64,000 bases of DNA from Dactylis glomerata (GCA_007115705.1 QXEO01000406.1:4308411-4372410), one strand, 5' to 3'. Positions 1 through 10,497 are shown, counted from the first letter of the stretch. The notes: generated from the letters alone by a model not told the origin. Made by a program: numbers and translations.

Positions 1-1
1 A

Positions 2-414
2 GAGGCAAACAAGAAGCGGAAGGAGGTATTGTTTCAGCCCGGTGATATGGTTTGGGTTCACTTTCGCAAGGATAGATTTCCACAGCTACGTAAGTCCAAG
101 TTGCTGCCCCGTGGTGCAGGTCCTTACAAGGTTCTTGCCAAGATCAATGATAATGCCTACAAGATAGATCTTCCTACAGCTGAGTACGGCGTCAGCAATA
201 GTTTCAACGTTGCTGATTTGACACCGTATGAAGGTGAAGACCTTGCAGCGTCGAGGTCGACGCCTTTCGAAGGGGGGGAGGATGATGAGGACATCCCTAT
301 TACACCACCATTATCTCCTACTCCTTTTGATGAAGATGTTGCTGCGAAGAAGTCCAATGAGATTAGGATTGGACCAATTACAAGAGCACGTGCAAAGCTA
401 TTGGAACAACAGGT
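2..414 (+). pseudogene. pol: E pol, C-terminal end of integrase (fragment)
   Basis: The open frame starts at the window edge and encodes the C-terminal part of a Ty3/gypsy integrase: a basic KKRKE stretch, GDMVWVHFRKDRFP, a GPYKVLAKINDNAYKIDLP block and SNSFNVADLTPYEGED, followed by an acidic linker and the PITRARAKLLEQQ tail common to grass gypsy polyproteins. It is a fragment because the gene begins off-window and A1 is inserted at 415. The frame runs on by chance into the A1 LTR to 688, and that extension is not part of the gene. No stop or frameshift is seen before the insertion, so E may have been coding-competent here when A1 landed. Confidence 0.85.
410..414. repeat. Target-site duplication of A1, left copy (CAGGT)
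   Basis: The five bases CAGGT directly before the A1 terminus are repeated directly after its other terminus at 10498-10502. A 5-bp duplication is normal for Ty3/gypsy integrase and fixes both ends of A1. Confidence 0.95.
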
Positions 415-1324
415 TGTCGATGGATTTCGTGTCGCAAGAACACGGGGTACCACGCGACGGACCCAAAAGATTCGAACGCAGGGGGCTGAACGTGTGAGAT
501 CTTGGATCGCAACAAAACACGGTGACGGAAGCCTCGATTGTCGGACGCGCTACGCACTGCAGAGAGGGAGACCGAGATTTACCCAGGTTCAGGGCCCTCG
601 TGGTGAGGTAAAGCCCCTACTTCCTGCCTTCTTGTATTACGACGCGACACCTCGCGAGGAGTACAAGGCCTTGGTTACAAAGCTCTAGCTGGCCAGAGGT
701 TGAAGAACCTGCGTGCCCAGCTAGCAGCTTGAAGAAGATGAAGATCCGATCCCTTCTAAGGGGTGACCTCTCCCCCCTTTTATAGCGCCAAGGTCCTCCT
801 TCCCCTTATCTTCTTGGGGAAGGGGTTGCCACACACGGCCAAGGAGGGAGGACAGCTGTAGACTACGCTCTTCCGTGGACTTGGTCTTTGCAGGGTAGCG
901 GCGCCGGTCCACAGGAGTGGGTGGAGAAGGCTGACGTCCTCCTCTGGCGCCCTGCACCGTCCATGCTATATTTAGGGGGGGTGGCCAACTGCCACTGTGC
1001 TGCTTTGGGCAGGCACAGAGAAAGTTGGTCTCCTCCCTGTCGGGGGTAGCGTGGGCGGTACGCGGCCTTCTGCCCGTTATCTTCTTGCTCCGCACGAAAC
1101 CGTGCTGAGCTGACGTGGGCGTACCTTCTCTCCTCACCAGCAGGGCTCGTGAGGAGGTCTTCTGGTCCTTAGCGGTTTCCGTCGTCGTTCTCCTCACGAG
1201 GCGCCCCCTCGTGAGGGTCTTCTCCGAAGCGAAGATTGCTGGTTATCTCCTGGGCTGAAGATGGGCCGATGACGGGGCCCAGGAGCAGGTGGACCGGGAT
1301 ACCCCGGTATCCATTACACCGACA
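415..1324 (-). repeat. A1 3' LTR (910 bp)
   Basis: On the minus strand it begins TGTCGGTGTAATGG and ends CCATCGACA. It is nearly identical to 9589-10497. Short ORFs inside it are shadows of GC-rich sequence. Confidence 0.95.
778..784 (-). promoter_or_regulatory. TATA box of A1 LTR
   Basis: Minus-strand TATAAAA after GCGC, followed by a G-rich stretch. The same arrangement occurs in the A2 LTR at 13038-13044. This is the expected LTR (pol II) core promoter. The copy in the 5' LTR near 9953 would drive the element. Confidence 0.7.
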
Positions 1325-1619
1325 GTAGCCCCCGGGAGCCCGGCCCACAACGCGCCCTCTTGAGGAAGCGAAGGGTCGGGGGCCCCCGAAGCTGCTGGGC
1401 CCTCCAACGGCACGCGTCAACCGCGCGGTCAGAGGACCATGTGAAGATGCAGAGGCTGCGGGCACGTGTCGTGTCCGCAGCTGGTGAGACGAAACGGCGG
1501 CGTCGCTACAGTCTCCGAGGCGTCATCCATCATAATGATGCGTCGCTTGACTGCAGAGCGCTGCGCCAACGCTTCGGTTCCCGCGCTGGGATTTGACGCA
1601 TCGACGCTGGAAGATCCCC
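1325..1619. other. A1 spacer between 3' LTR and the antisense gene
   Basis: GC-rich spacer with no supported gene. On the minus strand the last bases before the LTR (GGGCTCCCGGGGGCTAC) occupy the polypurine-tract position but are only partly purine. A block at about 1352-1373 also appears in inverted form at the A2/D junction near 26880. Confidence 0.6.
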
Positions 1620-1626
1620 TTAAATA
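1620..1626 (+). promoter_or_regulatory. TATA-like box of the A1 antisense gene
   Basis: TTAAATA lies 73 nt upstream of the ATG at 1699. The A2 copy has the same motif (minus strand, 26099-26093) 74 nt upstream of its ATG, while surrounding bases differ. The conserved motif and spacing suggest a dedicated promoter for the antisense gene. This is inference from two copies only. Confidence 0.5.
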
Positions 1627-1698
1627 GGTCCTCCTCGAGACCGTCGGCACCTCACCTCCTTCCTCCAGTACCACTTCTGCTTCTTCTTCCCTGAGAGC

Positions 1699-2529
1699 AT
1701 GGACCCTTCCAACTCCGCCGCCGCCGCCGGTCCAAGCTCCGGAACGAAGCGTCGAGGGCGCCCTCCGGGCAGCGGGAACAAGGTGAAAGTCCCGGCCCAG
1801 TGGACGCCCGGCGCCGGCGGCCCCCTCCGCGTTGGCGTGCCGCGGCAGGGCGAGGCGAGCCGCGCCGCCGCGGGGACCTCCGGCGCCCTGACCCTCAGGG
1901 GTCCTGCGCGTGGAGGCGCCCTGAACTCGCCGTCGCCGCTGGCGGCGGCACCTGCTCCCCGCGCCTCGGGGAGCATCGATCGGGCCCTCCGGGAGGTGGA
2001 GGCTGCCCTGGGCCCCCCTCCCCCGGTCGCAGATCTTCCTGCCCCGCCGGTGAACGGAGTGATCGCCACTCTGCGCCACCTGGCGGCGGCGATGCTGGGA
2101 CCCCTCGTCGCCCCGGGGTCCCGCTTCCTTGAGCTCCTCGTCGTCGTCGACGCCCCGGGGTTCAACTCCCTCCGGTTGCCCGACGCCATCCGGAGGGTGC
2201 TTCACGCCCACGGCCCAGCCGCCGGGGAGATCGCCCTGGGGGAGCAGAGCAGGCCAGATCTCTTCTGGCCTGTGGACATCCTCTTCGGGCCGACCGGCAA
2301 CGTCGTCCTCTCCGGCCGCTGGAGGCCCTTCGCCCTCGGCTGCCGCCTCCGCATCGGCGACCGCCTCGTCTTCCGCTTCAAGCTGGGGACCCTGGAGGCG
2401 ATGGTGCGGATCTTCACCGCCAACGGCGTCCGCCGCACCTACCCCCAGTCCCGGCGCAGTGAAGAGGAGGTCTTGGGCGGTAGTCTTCTGGGGAGGGGAG
2501 CTAGTCTCCTCCCCCTTTTTGTTGCGTAG
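1699..2529 (+). CDS. Antisense extra ORF of A1: AT-hook plus B3-like DNA-binding protein
   Basis: 276 codons, transcribed opposite to gag-pol, lying between integrase and the 3' LTR. Residues 17-26 (KRRGRPPGSG) form an AT-hook with core RGRPP. A low-complexity Ala/Pro/Gly linker follows to about residue 135. Residues about 142-240 resemble a plant B3 domain: an FLELLVV start, a SLRLPDAI segment, a WPVDILF strand, GRWRPFAL, then the typical LRIGDRLVFRF and a VRIF end. The likely role is nuclear DNA binding, perhaps as a regulator or for targeting. The matching ORF in A2 ends after residue PQPAAQ; a one-base deletion in A1 reads past that point, so the last 25 residues are probably not original. 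Antisense extra ORFs are known in Tat-lineage elements (maize Grande is an example). The AT-hook/B3 combination is my reading from motifs and needs a profile search. Confidence 0.7.
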   Translation: MDPSNSAAAAGPSSGTKRRGRPPGSGNKVKVPAQWTPGAGGPLRVGVPRQGEASRAAAGTSGALTLRGPARGGALNSPSPLAAAPAPRASGSIDRALREVEAALGPPPPVADLPAPPVNGVIATLRHLAAAMLGPLVAPGSRFLELLVVVDAPGFNSLRLPDAIRRVLHAHGPAAGEIALGEQSRPDLFWPVDILFGPTGNVVLSGRWRPFALGCRLRIGDRLVFRFKLGTLEAMVRIFTANGVRRTYPQSRRSEEEVLGGSLLGRGASLLPLFVA

Positions 2530-3594
2530 TCCTTGCCGGCGGGGTATGCCCCGCCGTGCTCCACTCCATCCCCCGCTGGGGGGCTTAATGAAATCCAGTG
2601 GCTTAATCTTGTTGTCCTTCACTGTCTTGGCTATTCGCTCGCTCGAGAGCCCTGGTGAGCTGTAGGTATCGACAGGAAGCCTCCCTCCACCTCGGAGCTC
2701 AGGACGGGTTCGGCGTCAGCGACACGGTAGATGACTCCTGAGACAAGAAGTTGAAGAAAAGGTTGGAAAACAAAAAACCCCAAATCCCCGAAAACGGAAA
2801 AGCAAATCGATAAAACAAACGAAAAAAGAAGGCGAATAAGATGCCCCTGTGACCGGCACAGGGACCTTCTCCGTCGTGGAGGAGCGCGGCACTATCTGTG
2901 CCAGCAGCTAAGAGCAAATTGCCGCGCGTGGCGATTCACGGGGCCTTCCTCGTCGTTGAGGGAAGCTGGACCCTCACGGACGTGAAAACGTCGACGCTTA
3001 AGAGAGCCCAGAGACCGTCGACACCTCACAAGGTTTGCTCATGAGGTGAAGGGCCTGGCGTGGACCTCTGGATCTGCGTCTCCTTCGCAAGATTTATCGG
3101 AGCGGCCTTGGTCTTCAATAATCCTGCCACGTTAGGCCTTCCTCGGGAGAGGGAATCCTTCTGCGGATGCTAGTGCATCGACGCGTCTTTGCACCCTCGT
3201 GAGGGTTGCTCACGAGGGGTAGGTCCTTAGCGGGTGCCATGGGCACACCTTGGACTTTTCCTCGAAGATTTTTTATTTTCTGGCGTACTTCGCGAGGAAC
3301 TAAGCACCATGGGCATCCAGAGGTGATCGTTAATGGGGCCGTCGCCCCCGACCAGAGCTCGCTCCCTTCGGGTTTTTCGGGCTTGCTGTTTTCCGGGCGA
3401 AGGCCCCAGCATAGACACCGTGCCTAGCCCCCTTCCGCGAGGAGTACAATCAGAAAATAAATGGACTTCATGCCATTTTGATGTCATGCTGAAGCAGAGG
3501 CGCTGTATTGCGCTTTAACTTAATATCAGTGCTTAAGAGCAGATTGAGCTGATACAAGTGCCGTGCAAACGGTCTTTTTCTCCTCGTGAGGAAC
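2530..3594. other. A1 non-coding stretch between antisense gene and integrase
   Basis: About 1.1 kb with no supported ORF on either strand. A possible weak poly(A) signal for the antisense gene (AATGAA) lies near 2588. Homologous sequence is at 24104-25254 in A2, so it belongs to the element. Confidence 0.6.
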
Positions 3595-6500
3595 CTAAGG
3601 GTAGAACTTTCGCAGATGAGCTATGTTCCACGGGTTCCCCACTGGCACGCCTTCTGCGGTTTCCAGCCGCGCCGAGCCTGGCCTGGCGATATGCGTCACC
3701 TTGAAGGGTCCTTCCCACATTGGAGACAGCTTGTGCAGGCCCTCGCGAGAGAGTATTCTCCTCAACACCAGGTCGCCGACCTCCAGAGTTCTTGCTCGAA
3801 CATGGCGGCTATGGTAGCGGCGTAGGCCTTGCTGGTACCTCGCGGCGCGGAGCGCGGCTTGGCACCGAGCTTCTTCGAGCAGAAGGAGGCGGTCCTTGAT
3901 GAGGTCCTCTTGGCGAATTTCGTCGAAGGCGAGCACTCTTGGCGACCCGAACTTGACGTCGGTGGGAAGAACAGCCTCCGCCCCGTAGACCAGGAAGAAA
4001 GGAGTTTCTCCGGTGGGCTTGGTGGCGGTAGTCCTGATGGACCACAAGATGGATTGGAGGTTGTCTAACCATTTTTTGCCGCAGGCTTCGAGCTTGGCGT
4101 TGAAGCTTTTCGTCTTGAGCCCTTTGAGCACTTCAGCGTTGGCGCGCTCGGCTTGACCATTGCTCCTGGGGTAGGCGACGGAAGCGAAGCAGACCTTGAT
4201 GCCGGTCGATGCGCAGTATTCCCGGAACAAGCCGCTGGTGAACTGGCTGCCGTTGTCGGTGATTATGCGGTTAGGCACACCAAAGCGACAAACCAGTCCA
4301 CGGATGAACTTGACGGCGGACCTGGCCGGGATTGTGCACACTGGTTCCACCTCCACCCACTTGGTGAACTTGTCGATGGCGACGTAGAGGTAGCGATAGC
4401 CCCCTTGCGCTCTGGGAAATGGACCGAGGATGTCCAGCCCCCAAACTGCAAAGGGCCAAGTGAGTGGGATGGTGCGCAGCTCTTGCGCCGACTGATGTAT
4501 CTGCTTGGCGTGGAATTGGCACGCCTCGCACCTCTTGACCATCTCCGACGCATCTCCGAGCGCCGAAGGCCAGTAGAAGCCGCTTCGATATGCCTTCGCA
4601 GCTAGAGTAGCGGCTGACGCGTGGTGCCCACATTCGCCGGCATGGATGTCCCTTAGAAGCTCTTGGCCTTGGTGAGTAGATATGCACTTCAGAGCGACAC
4701 CATTTGGGCGATGCCGGTACAAGTCACCATCCTTGACGTAGTAGCCCGAAGCTTGCCGCACAATCCTCTCGGCCTCCTCTTCATCCTCAGGAAGCCTGCT
4801 GCTGGTGAGGTAGGCCTTGAGCTCGATGATCCAATCCACTCCCTCCTGCCGGGCCAATGCCAGGAGGACGCGGTCACCCGAAGGAGGCCCGCAATCCGGA
4901 GCCCCCTGCTCCGGCGGTGGCGGCAAAGCGGAAGGAGGAGGTGGTTCGGATGTCGACGGAGAAGCGGACGGTTTGAAGAGACGCTCCTCGAAGACGCCGG
5001 CAGGCTGTGCCAGGCGATGAGAAGCGCGCTTGGTGATCTCGTCGGCCTCCACGTTTTCCCCTCTCGGGTTGTGCTTCAGCTCCAAGCCTTGGAAGCGCTT
5101 TTCCATCTTTCGATGCTCCTCGAGATAAGCCGCCATGTGCTCATCCTTTGGAGTGTAGCTCTTGTTGGAGAAGTTCACAACCAGCTGTGAATCTCCTTTG
5201 ACGATGAGGCGCTTGATGCCCAAAGCATTCGCAGCCCTTAAGCCTGCAAGAAGTCCTTCGTACTCCGCGATGTTGTTGGAGACCTTGTGCTCCGGCCCAA
5301 AGCAGAGCTGCACAGCGTAGAAAAGCTTGTCTCCAGAGGGAGAGGTTAAGACAGCGCCTGCTCCCGTGCCCGGAAGGTTGAAGGCGCCGTCGAAGTGCAT
5401 GACCCAGAGGCCCGGGGCCTCCTCTCCCGGGAGAGTCGACTCCACCTCTGGAGGCTCGTCTACGAATGGATCAGTCCATTCTGCAGTGAACTCGGCCAAA
5501 GCCTTGCTCTTGATTACCTTTGTAGTTTCGAAGGAGATCTCGAAAGGCTGAAGCTCCACAGCCCACTCAGCCACCCGCCCGGTGACGTTGGGGTTGCGCA
5601 AGACGGTTTCCAGGGGCCGATCGGTTACCACCTTAATCGGGTGACCCTGGAAGTAGTGGCGTAGCTTCCGCGAGGCGATGAGCAAGGTGTAGAGCAGCTT
5701 TTGCTGCATTGTGTAGCGTTCCCGCGCGTCGCGCAGTACCGTGCTGACGAAGTACACAGGCTTTTGCACCTTGACGACCCCCTCGGAAGGCTCCCCCTCA
5801 GGAGGCTTTCGAGCATTGCTCTAAGAGAGCGGCTCGGTCGTCGAAGATCCCTCGGGCGGCTCCCCCCGAGGGGCGGGAGGTGAAGCGGCCTCTTCCTCGT
5901 GAGGAGCCCCCGAGCCTGGAGGAGTGAGCTCCTTGGCGATTACCTTGACGTCCCGCTCCGCGACGAGAACGGCACTTGCAGTCCTTGGAGTTGCCGCGAT
6001 GTAGAGTAGCAAGGGCTCGCGAGTCGTTGGGGCAACCATGATCGGTGGGCTCGTGAGGTACCTTTTTAACTCGGCGAAGGCCTTGTCGGCTTCCGGAGTC
6101 CACTCGAACTTGCCGGTGCGCTTCATGAGCTTGAAGAAGGGCAAAGCTTTTTCCCCACTCCTCGCGATGAAGCGCCCCAGGGCTGCCATGCACCCCGCGA
6201 GGCGTTGCATTTCCTTAAGATTGCGCGGAGGACGCATCTCTTCGATGGCCTTGACCTTGTCGGGGTTCGCCTCTATCCCGCGATTGGACACGAGGAACCC
6301 CAACAGCTTTCCCGACGGTACGCCAAAGGCGCACTTGGCGGGGTTGAGCTTGATGTTTACCTTCCTCAGGTTGACGAATGTTTCCTCCAGGTCCTCGATG
6401 AGGGTATGTCCCTCGCGAGTCTTGACGACGATGTCGTCGACGTAGGCTTCCGCGTTCCTTCCCATCTGATCCCCCAGGGCCTTACGCATGAGCCTTTGGA

Positions 6501-7026
6501 AGGTGGCTCCTGCGTTCTTCAAGCCGAAGGGCATGCAGACGTAGCAGTACACGCCGCAGGGCGTGATGAAGGCGGTTTTCTCTTCGTCCTCCTTTGCCAT
6601 CTTGATCTGATGATAGCCGGAGAAAGCATCCAAGAAGCAAAGGAGGTCGCAGCCGGCGGTGGAGTCGACGATTTGATCAATCCTCGGGAGGGGATATGGA
6701 TCCTTGGGACAGGCCTTGTTGAGACTTGTGAAGTCCACGCAGAGGCGCCCACTGCCATTAGCCTTTGGGACGACCACCGGATTAGCAATCCAGGTGGGGT
6801 GGGCCACCTCGCGTATCAACTTGGCCTTCTTCAGCTTCTCTATCTCTTTGATGATGAAGTCTTGCTTCTCTTGCGCTTGCTTCCTAGTCTTCTGCTTCAC
6901 GGGGTGTGCCTGAGGGCACACGGCTAGGTGGTGCTCAATCACCTCCCTGGGAACGCCGGGCATATCTGACGGAGTCCAAGCGAACATGTCAGAATTTGCC
7001 CGCAGGAAGGTGACGAGCGCGCTTTC
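3595..7026 (-). pseudogene. pol: A1 pol: RT, RNase H, archaeal-type RNase H, integrase (one in-frame stop)
   Basis: Read from 7026 down, it starts in frame after the TAG that ends gag-protease; the first Met is at 6987. RT shows the LCVDFTSLNKACPKDPYPLPRID region and the catalytic YVDD at about 6444-6433, followed by a Ty3-type RNase H. A second RNase H begins FDGAFNLPGTGAGAVL near 5400 and holds SNNIAEYEGLL and KGDSQLVV, the Tat-lineage hallmark. Integrase has the HHCC zinc motif (ECGHH near 4635, CEACQ near 4530), catalytic Asp in GLDILGP (about 4435), Asp in ITDNGSQF (about 4260) and Glu in NGQAERANAEV (about 4150). The gene ends at HLRKFYP. One TAG at 5823-5821 interrupts the RNase H linker; A2 has a Lys codon there, so it looks like a single disabling mutation. 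Confidence 0.92.
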
Positions 7027-9534
7027 CTATTTGGGGGAAAGCCCTGCCCCGATGGTGACGAAGTTTTCGCAGCCCCCAGCCTGTAGCGGGACCTTCTTGG
7101 TTGCCGAGCGCTCTTGGGTAAACTGGGGCCTCCGGCCGGAGGGAACCGCAGCTTCCCCAATGCTCAAGTCCATCATGGGATGGTCCAGGTCCTCGCTCGG
7201 AGTAGGCGATGCAGAGGCGGCGAACTTCTTCCCTGTCGAACCCTGAGGGAGGGGCTCGAGAGAGGCCTTCTTTGTTGCAGCCCGCTCTTGAGATACGAGC
7301 TGCTTCTTCCTCGTGAGGTCGCCGGAGTGTTCCAGTAGATCCTCGTCGGCGGGGAACATGGCGGCGGCCTCACGGTAGACATGCTCGACTGATCGGAGAG
7401 CATCCTTCTCATTGCAGCGCACGGTGATCGTGCCGTTGGCGCCCGGAATCTTGAGGACGTTGAAGCCATGGTGCGTTGCTGCCGTGAACCTAGCCAAGGC
7501 GGGGTAGCCGAGGATGGCGTTGTATGGCAGGGCGATGTAGGCAACGTCGAAGTCGAGGCTTTCCGTCCTGTAGTTGTCCCGGGTGCCGAAGGTGACGGGC
7601 AGGCTTACCTGCCCAATTGGCGTTGTAGATCCCTCGGTTACCCCGAAGAACGGCCGAGTCGGCATGAGCCGATGGTACGGCACTTGCATTTTTTCGAAGA
7701 TCTCGACGGAGATGATGTTGAGGCCCGCCCCTCCGTCGATGAGAGTGCGGTTGACGGCGACGTTGTTGATGGTTGGCGTGCACAAGAGGGGGATTGTGCC
7801 CACGCCCCTTGTGGAAGCCGGATGATCCTCCTCGTCGAAGCCAATCTTGCATGTCAACCACTTCATCAGGCGACTGCCGAAGTTGGGCTGTGCCGCCGCG
7901 ATCTCTCGCGACAGCTGCTTGAAGTGTCGATTTGACAGAGGAGCCTGAGCTCCACCCAGGAGGCAAGCGACGAAGTCTCGTGGCTCTTGATAGCCCCCCT
8001 GGTTCTCCTCCCGACGATCGTTTGCTGGTGGGGGAAGCAGCAGCGGCTCGGGATCGTCTCGAGACAGACCCCCACGGCGGCGACCTTCCTCGCGGTCGTC
8101 GTCGCGGCGATCGCCCCGGGATCCACTCTTGCCGTTGCTGCGGCCACCCCCACGACGCTTGGAGACACCGTTCTCCTCGTGAAACTTCCGGACAATCCAA
8201 CAATCCTTGGTATTGTGGGTGTCCTTCTTGTGGATGAGGTAGTAGCGGCGACGGCGACCTTTATCGCGATCGGAGCGGTCCCCGCGGCGTTGCTTATGAT
8301 CTGGCTCCGCCGCGAGGGCAGCAGCCTCCTTTCGCTTGGGGTCCTTGGACTTCGGCTTTGGGGGAGGCGCCTCCGGCATATTGTGCACGAAGAGCCTCCC
8401 CTCCTCAGCCTTGGCGCAGCGGTCGGCGATCTCGAAGAGCCTGACGACGGAAGTCAGCTCATCATTCACGGACAGCTTCTCCCGCATCTTGATGTCGGAG
8501 ACGCCCGTGGAGAACGCGGAGATGACCTCCTCGTTGGAGATCCTGGGAATCTTGTTCCTCATCTGACTGAAGCGCTGGATGTACTGACGAAGCGTCTCGC
8601 CCTTGTACTGTCGCACCGCCTTAAGATCGTTCTTGGTGGCGGGGCGCTCGTACGTGGGCATGAAGTTGGCAACGAACTGACGACATAAATCCTTCCATGA
8701 AGTCACGGATTCGTGAGGAAGATTCATGAGCCAAGTCCACGGAGCGTCCTTGAGGGCCATGGGGAACCAATTGGCCATGGCGCGCTGATCTCCACGCACA
8801 GCCTGGACGGCGACGACGTAGAGCTGGAGGAATTCGACAGGATTTGTGGTCCCGTCATAGCGCGTGGCGATGTCGGGCTTGAACTTGTCAGGCCAGACAA
8901 CGTAGCGCTGCTGGCGAGTGAGGGCAAGACACCCGGGGTTGTAGATCGGAACGCCGGGGGTCCTGACGTTCTTGCCAGCCTCGCCGATGTCATCGATGGC
9001 GCGATCATGATTTTCGCGGCGGCGCTCGAGGGAGACGCGTGCGTCTTCCGGAGCGCGCTGGACGATTTGGCGGCTGGGCTCCCCGTGCGGCGAAGATGCG
9101 GCGCGGGAAACCACCTTTTTGGCCTTGTTGGCCACCCCATCTCCGGCGCCCGGGGCATGATGCCCCGCCGCCGGATCTGGATGCCCCGCGCCCTGGGCTC
9201 CGCCCAAGGCCGGGTCTTCGTTGGCGATGGCGACGAGCTCGGCGATTCGAGCGCGCCACCCCTCACGCCCGTCGTCGGTGGGTTGATAGCGCAACAGCTC
9301 CTGCGCCATGGCGAGCGCCTGCGCAGGAGACAGTTGACTCCCAGAACGAGCACAAGAGGTGGCGGTGAAGGAGAGCGAAGGCTCTGTCCGCTCAGACGGG
9401 AGGTAGGAGGACTCCAGATCTTCCTCCTCTTCCTCTTCTGCCGAAGCTTCACGACGATGGAAGATGGGCTCGGTTTGCCCCCGAGCAGCGTTGCGACGGC
9501 GAAGACGCTCGAGCCTTGCGTTGGCGTCGGCCAT
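7027..9534 (-). CDS. gag: A1 gag-protease polyprotein
   Basis: 835 codons, intact. The Met start lies just after the primer site. The N-terminus is Arg/Glu/Ser-rich and disordered. A retrotransposon gag (capsid) region follows at about residues 230-390 (NPVEFLQLYVV, NWFPMALKDAP, GETLRQYIQRFSQMRNKIP). A Tat-type zinc knuckle follows; its first Cys is replaced (YYLIHKKDTHNTKDC), whereas A2 keeps C-x2-H-x4-H-x4-C. After an Arg/Asp-rich spacer comes the aspartic protease, with catalytic Asp at residue 600 in LIDGGAGLNII and the flap/hydrophobic end near AILGYPALARF. The ORF ends at a TAG that is in frame with pol and is present at the same place in A2. Apart from the knuckle, the coding capacity looks complete. 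Confidence 0.93.
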   Translation of the reverse strand: MADANARLERLRRRNAARGQTEPIFHRREASAEEEEEEDLESSYLPSERTEPSLSFTATSCARSGSQLSPAQALAMAQELLRYQPTDDGREGWRARIAELVAIANEDPALGGAQGAGHPDPAAGHHAPGAGDGVANKAKKVVSRAASSPHGEPSRQIVQRAPEDARVSLERRRENHDRAIDDIGEAGKNVRTPGVPIYNPGCLALTRQQRYVVWPDKFKPDIATRYDGTTNPVEFLQLYVVAVQAVRGDQRAMANWFPMALKDAPWTWLMNLPHESVTSWKDLCRQFVANFMPTYERPATKNDLKAVRQYKGETLRQYIQRFSQMRNKIPRISNEEVISAFSTGVSDIKMREKLSVNDELTSVVRLFEIADRCAKAEEGRLFVHNMPEAPPPKPKSKDPKRKEAAALAAEPDHKQRRGDRSDRDKGRRRRYYLIHKKDTHNTKDCWIVRKFHEENGVSKRRGGGRSNGKSGSRGDRRDDDREEGRRRGGLSRDDPEPLLLPPPANDRREENQGGYQEPRDFVACLLGGAQAPLSNRHFKQLSREIAAAQPNFGSRLMKWLTCKIGFDEEDHPASTRGVGTIPLLCTPTINNVAVNRTLIDGGAGLNIISVEIFEKMQVPYHRLMPTRPFFGVTEGSTTPIGQVSLPVTFGTRDNYRTESLDFDVAYIALPYNAILGYPALARFTAATHHGFNVLKIPGANGTITVRCNEKDALRSVEHVYREAAAMFPADEDLLEHSGDLTRKKQLVSQERAATKKASLEPLPQGSTGKKFAASASPTPSEDLDHPMMDLSIGEAAVPSGRRPQFTQERSATKKVPLQAGGCENFVTIGAGLSPK

Positions 9535-9568
9535 GTCGAAGCAGATCTAGAAGAAAAAACACCACAGC

Positions 9569-9586
9569 CCCCTACCTGGCGCGCCA
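9569..9586 (-). promoter_or_regulatory. Primer binding site of A1 (tRNA-Arg type)
   Basis: Minus-strand TGGCGCGCCAGGTAGGGG lies two bases inside the 5' LTR. From memory it is complementary to the 3' end of a plant tRNA-Arg (CCT anticodon). The same site occurs in A2 at 13403-13420. The position is certain; the tRNA identity is inference. Confidence 0.8.
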
Positions 9587-9588
9587 AA

Positions 9589-10497
9589 TGTCGATGGATT
9601 TCGTGTCGCAAGAACACGGGGTACCACGCGACGGACCCAAAAGATTCGAACGCAGGGGGCTGAACGTGTGAGATCTTGGATCGCAACGAAACACGGTGAC
9701 GGAAGCCTCGATTGTCGGACGCGCTACGCACTGCAGAGAGGGAGACCAAGATTTACCCAGGTTCAGGGCCCTCGTGGTGAGGTAAAGCCCCTACTTCCTG
9801 CCTTCTTGTATTACGACGCGACACCTCGCGAGGAGTACAAGGCCTTGGTTACAAAGCTCTAGCTGGCCAGAGGTTGAAGAACCTGCGTGCCCAGCTAGCA
9901 GCTTGAAGAAGATGAAGATCCGATCCCTTCTAAGGGGTGACCTCTCCCCCCTTTTATAGCGCCAAGGTCCTCCTTCCCCTTATCTTCTTGGGGAAGGGGT
10001 TGCCACACACGGCCAAGGAGGGAGGACAGCTGTAGACTACGCTCTTCCGTGGACTTGGTCTTTGCAGGGTAGCGGCGCCGGTCCACAGGAGTGGGTGGAG
10101 AAGGCTGACGTCCTCCTCTGGCGCCCTGCACCGTCCATGCTATATTTAGGGGGGTGGCCAACTGCCACTGTGCTGCTTTGGGCAGGCACAGAGAAAGTTG
10201 GTCTCCTCCCTGTCGGGGATAGCGTGGGCGGTACGCGGCCTTCTGCCCGTTATCTTCTTGCTCCGCACGAAACCGTGCTGAGCTGACGTGGGCATACCTT
10301 CTCTCCTCACCAGCAGGGCTCGTGAGGAGGTCTTCTGGTCCTTAGCGGTTTCCGTCGTCGTTCTCCTCACGAGGCGCCCCCTCGTGAGGGTCTTCTCCGA
10401 AGCGAAGATTGCTGGTTATCTCCTGGGCTGAAGATGGGCCGATGACGGGGCCCAGGAGCAGGTGGACCGGGATACCCCGGTATCCATTACACCGACA
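9589..10497 (-). repeat. A1 5' LTR (909 bp)
   Basis: Near-identical partner of 415-1324. It is bounded inside by the primer site and outside by the CAGGT duplication. Its TATA box reads on the minus strand near 9953. Confidence 0.95.

Larger units (their letters stand above)
415..10497 (-). mobile_element. Element A1: near-complete Tat-lineage Ty3/gypsy retrotransposon
   Basis: A 10.1-kb element in minus orientation. It has two LTRs (415-1324 and 9589-10497), a primer site at 9569-9586, one gag-protease ORF, a pol region with one extra stop, and an antisense ORF between pol and the 3' LTR. By eye the two LTRs differ at about 4 bases and one indel in 909 bp, so this is a recent insertion. A second, archaeal-type RNase H after the first RNase H, together with the extra antisense ORF, points to the Tat lineage. 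It is inserted in the pol gene of E. Confidence 0.93.

Noticed and set aside
29..688. 219-codon ORF at the left edge
   Set aside because: It is E pol up to 414 fused by chance to A1 LTR sequence. Only the first part is annotated.
1429..2622. 397-codon minus-strand ORF opposite the antisense gene
   Set aside because: GC-rich shadow frame. The A2 copy does not preserve it, whereas the AT-hook/B3-like frame is preserved.
8713..9663. Long ORF on the strand opposite A1 gag
   Set aside because: Shadow of a GC-rich coding region; a similar shadow opposite A2 gag (13209-14282) follows the same codon bias and has no domain.
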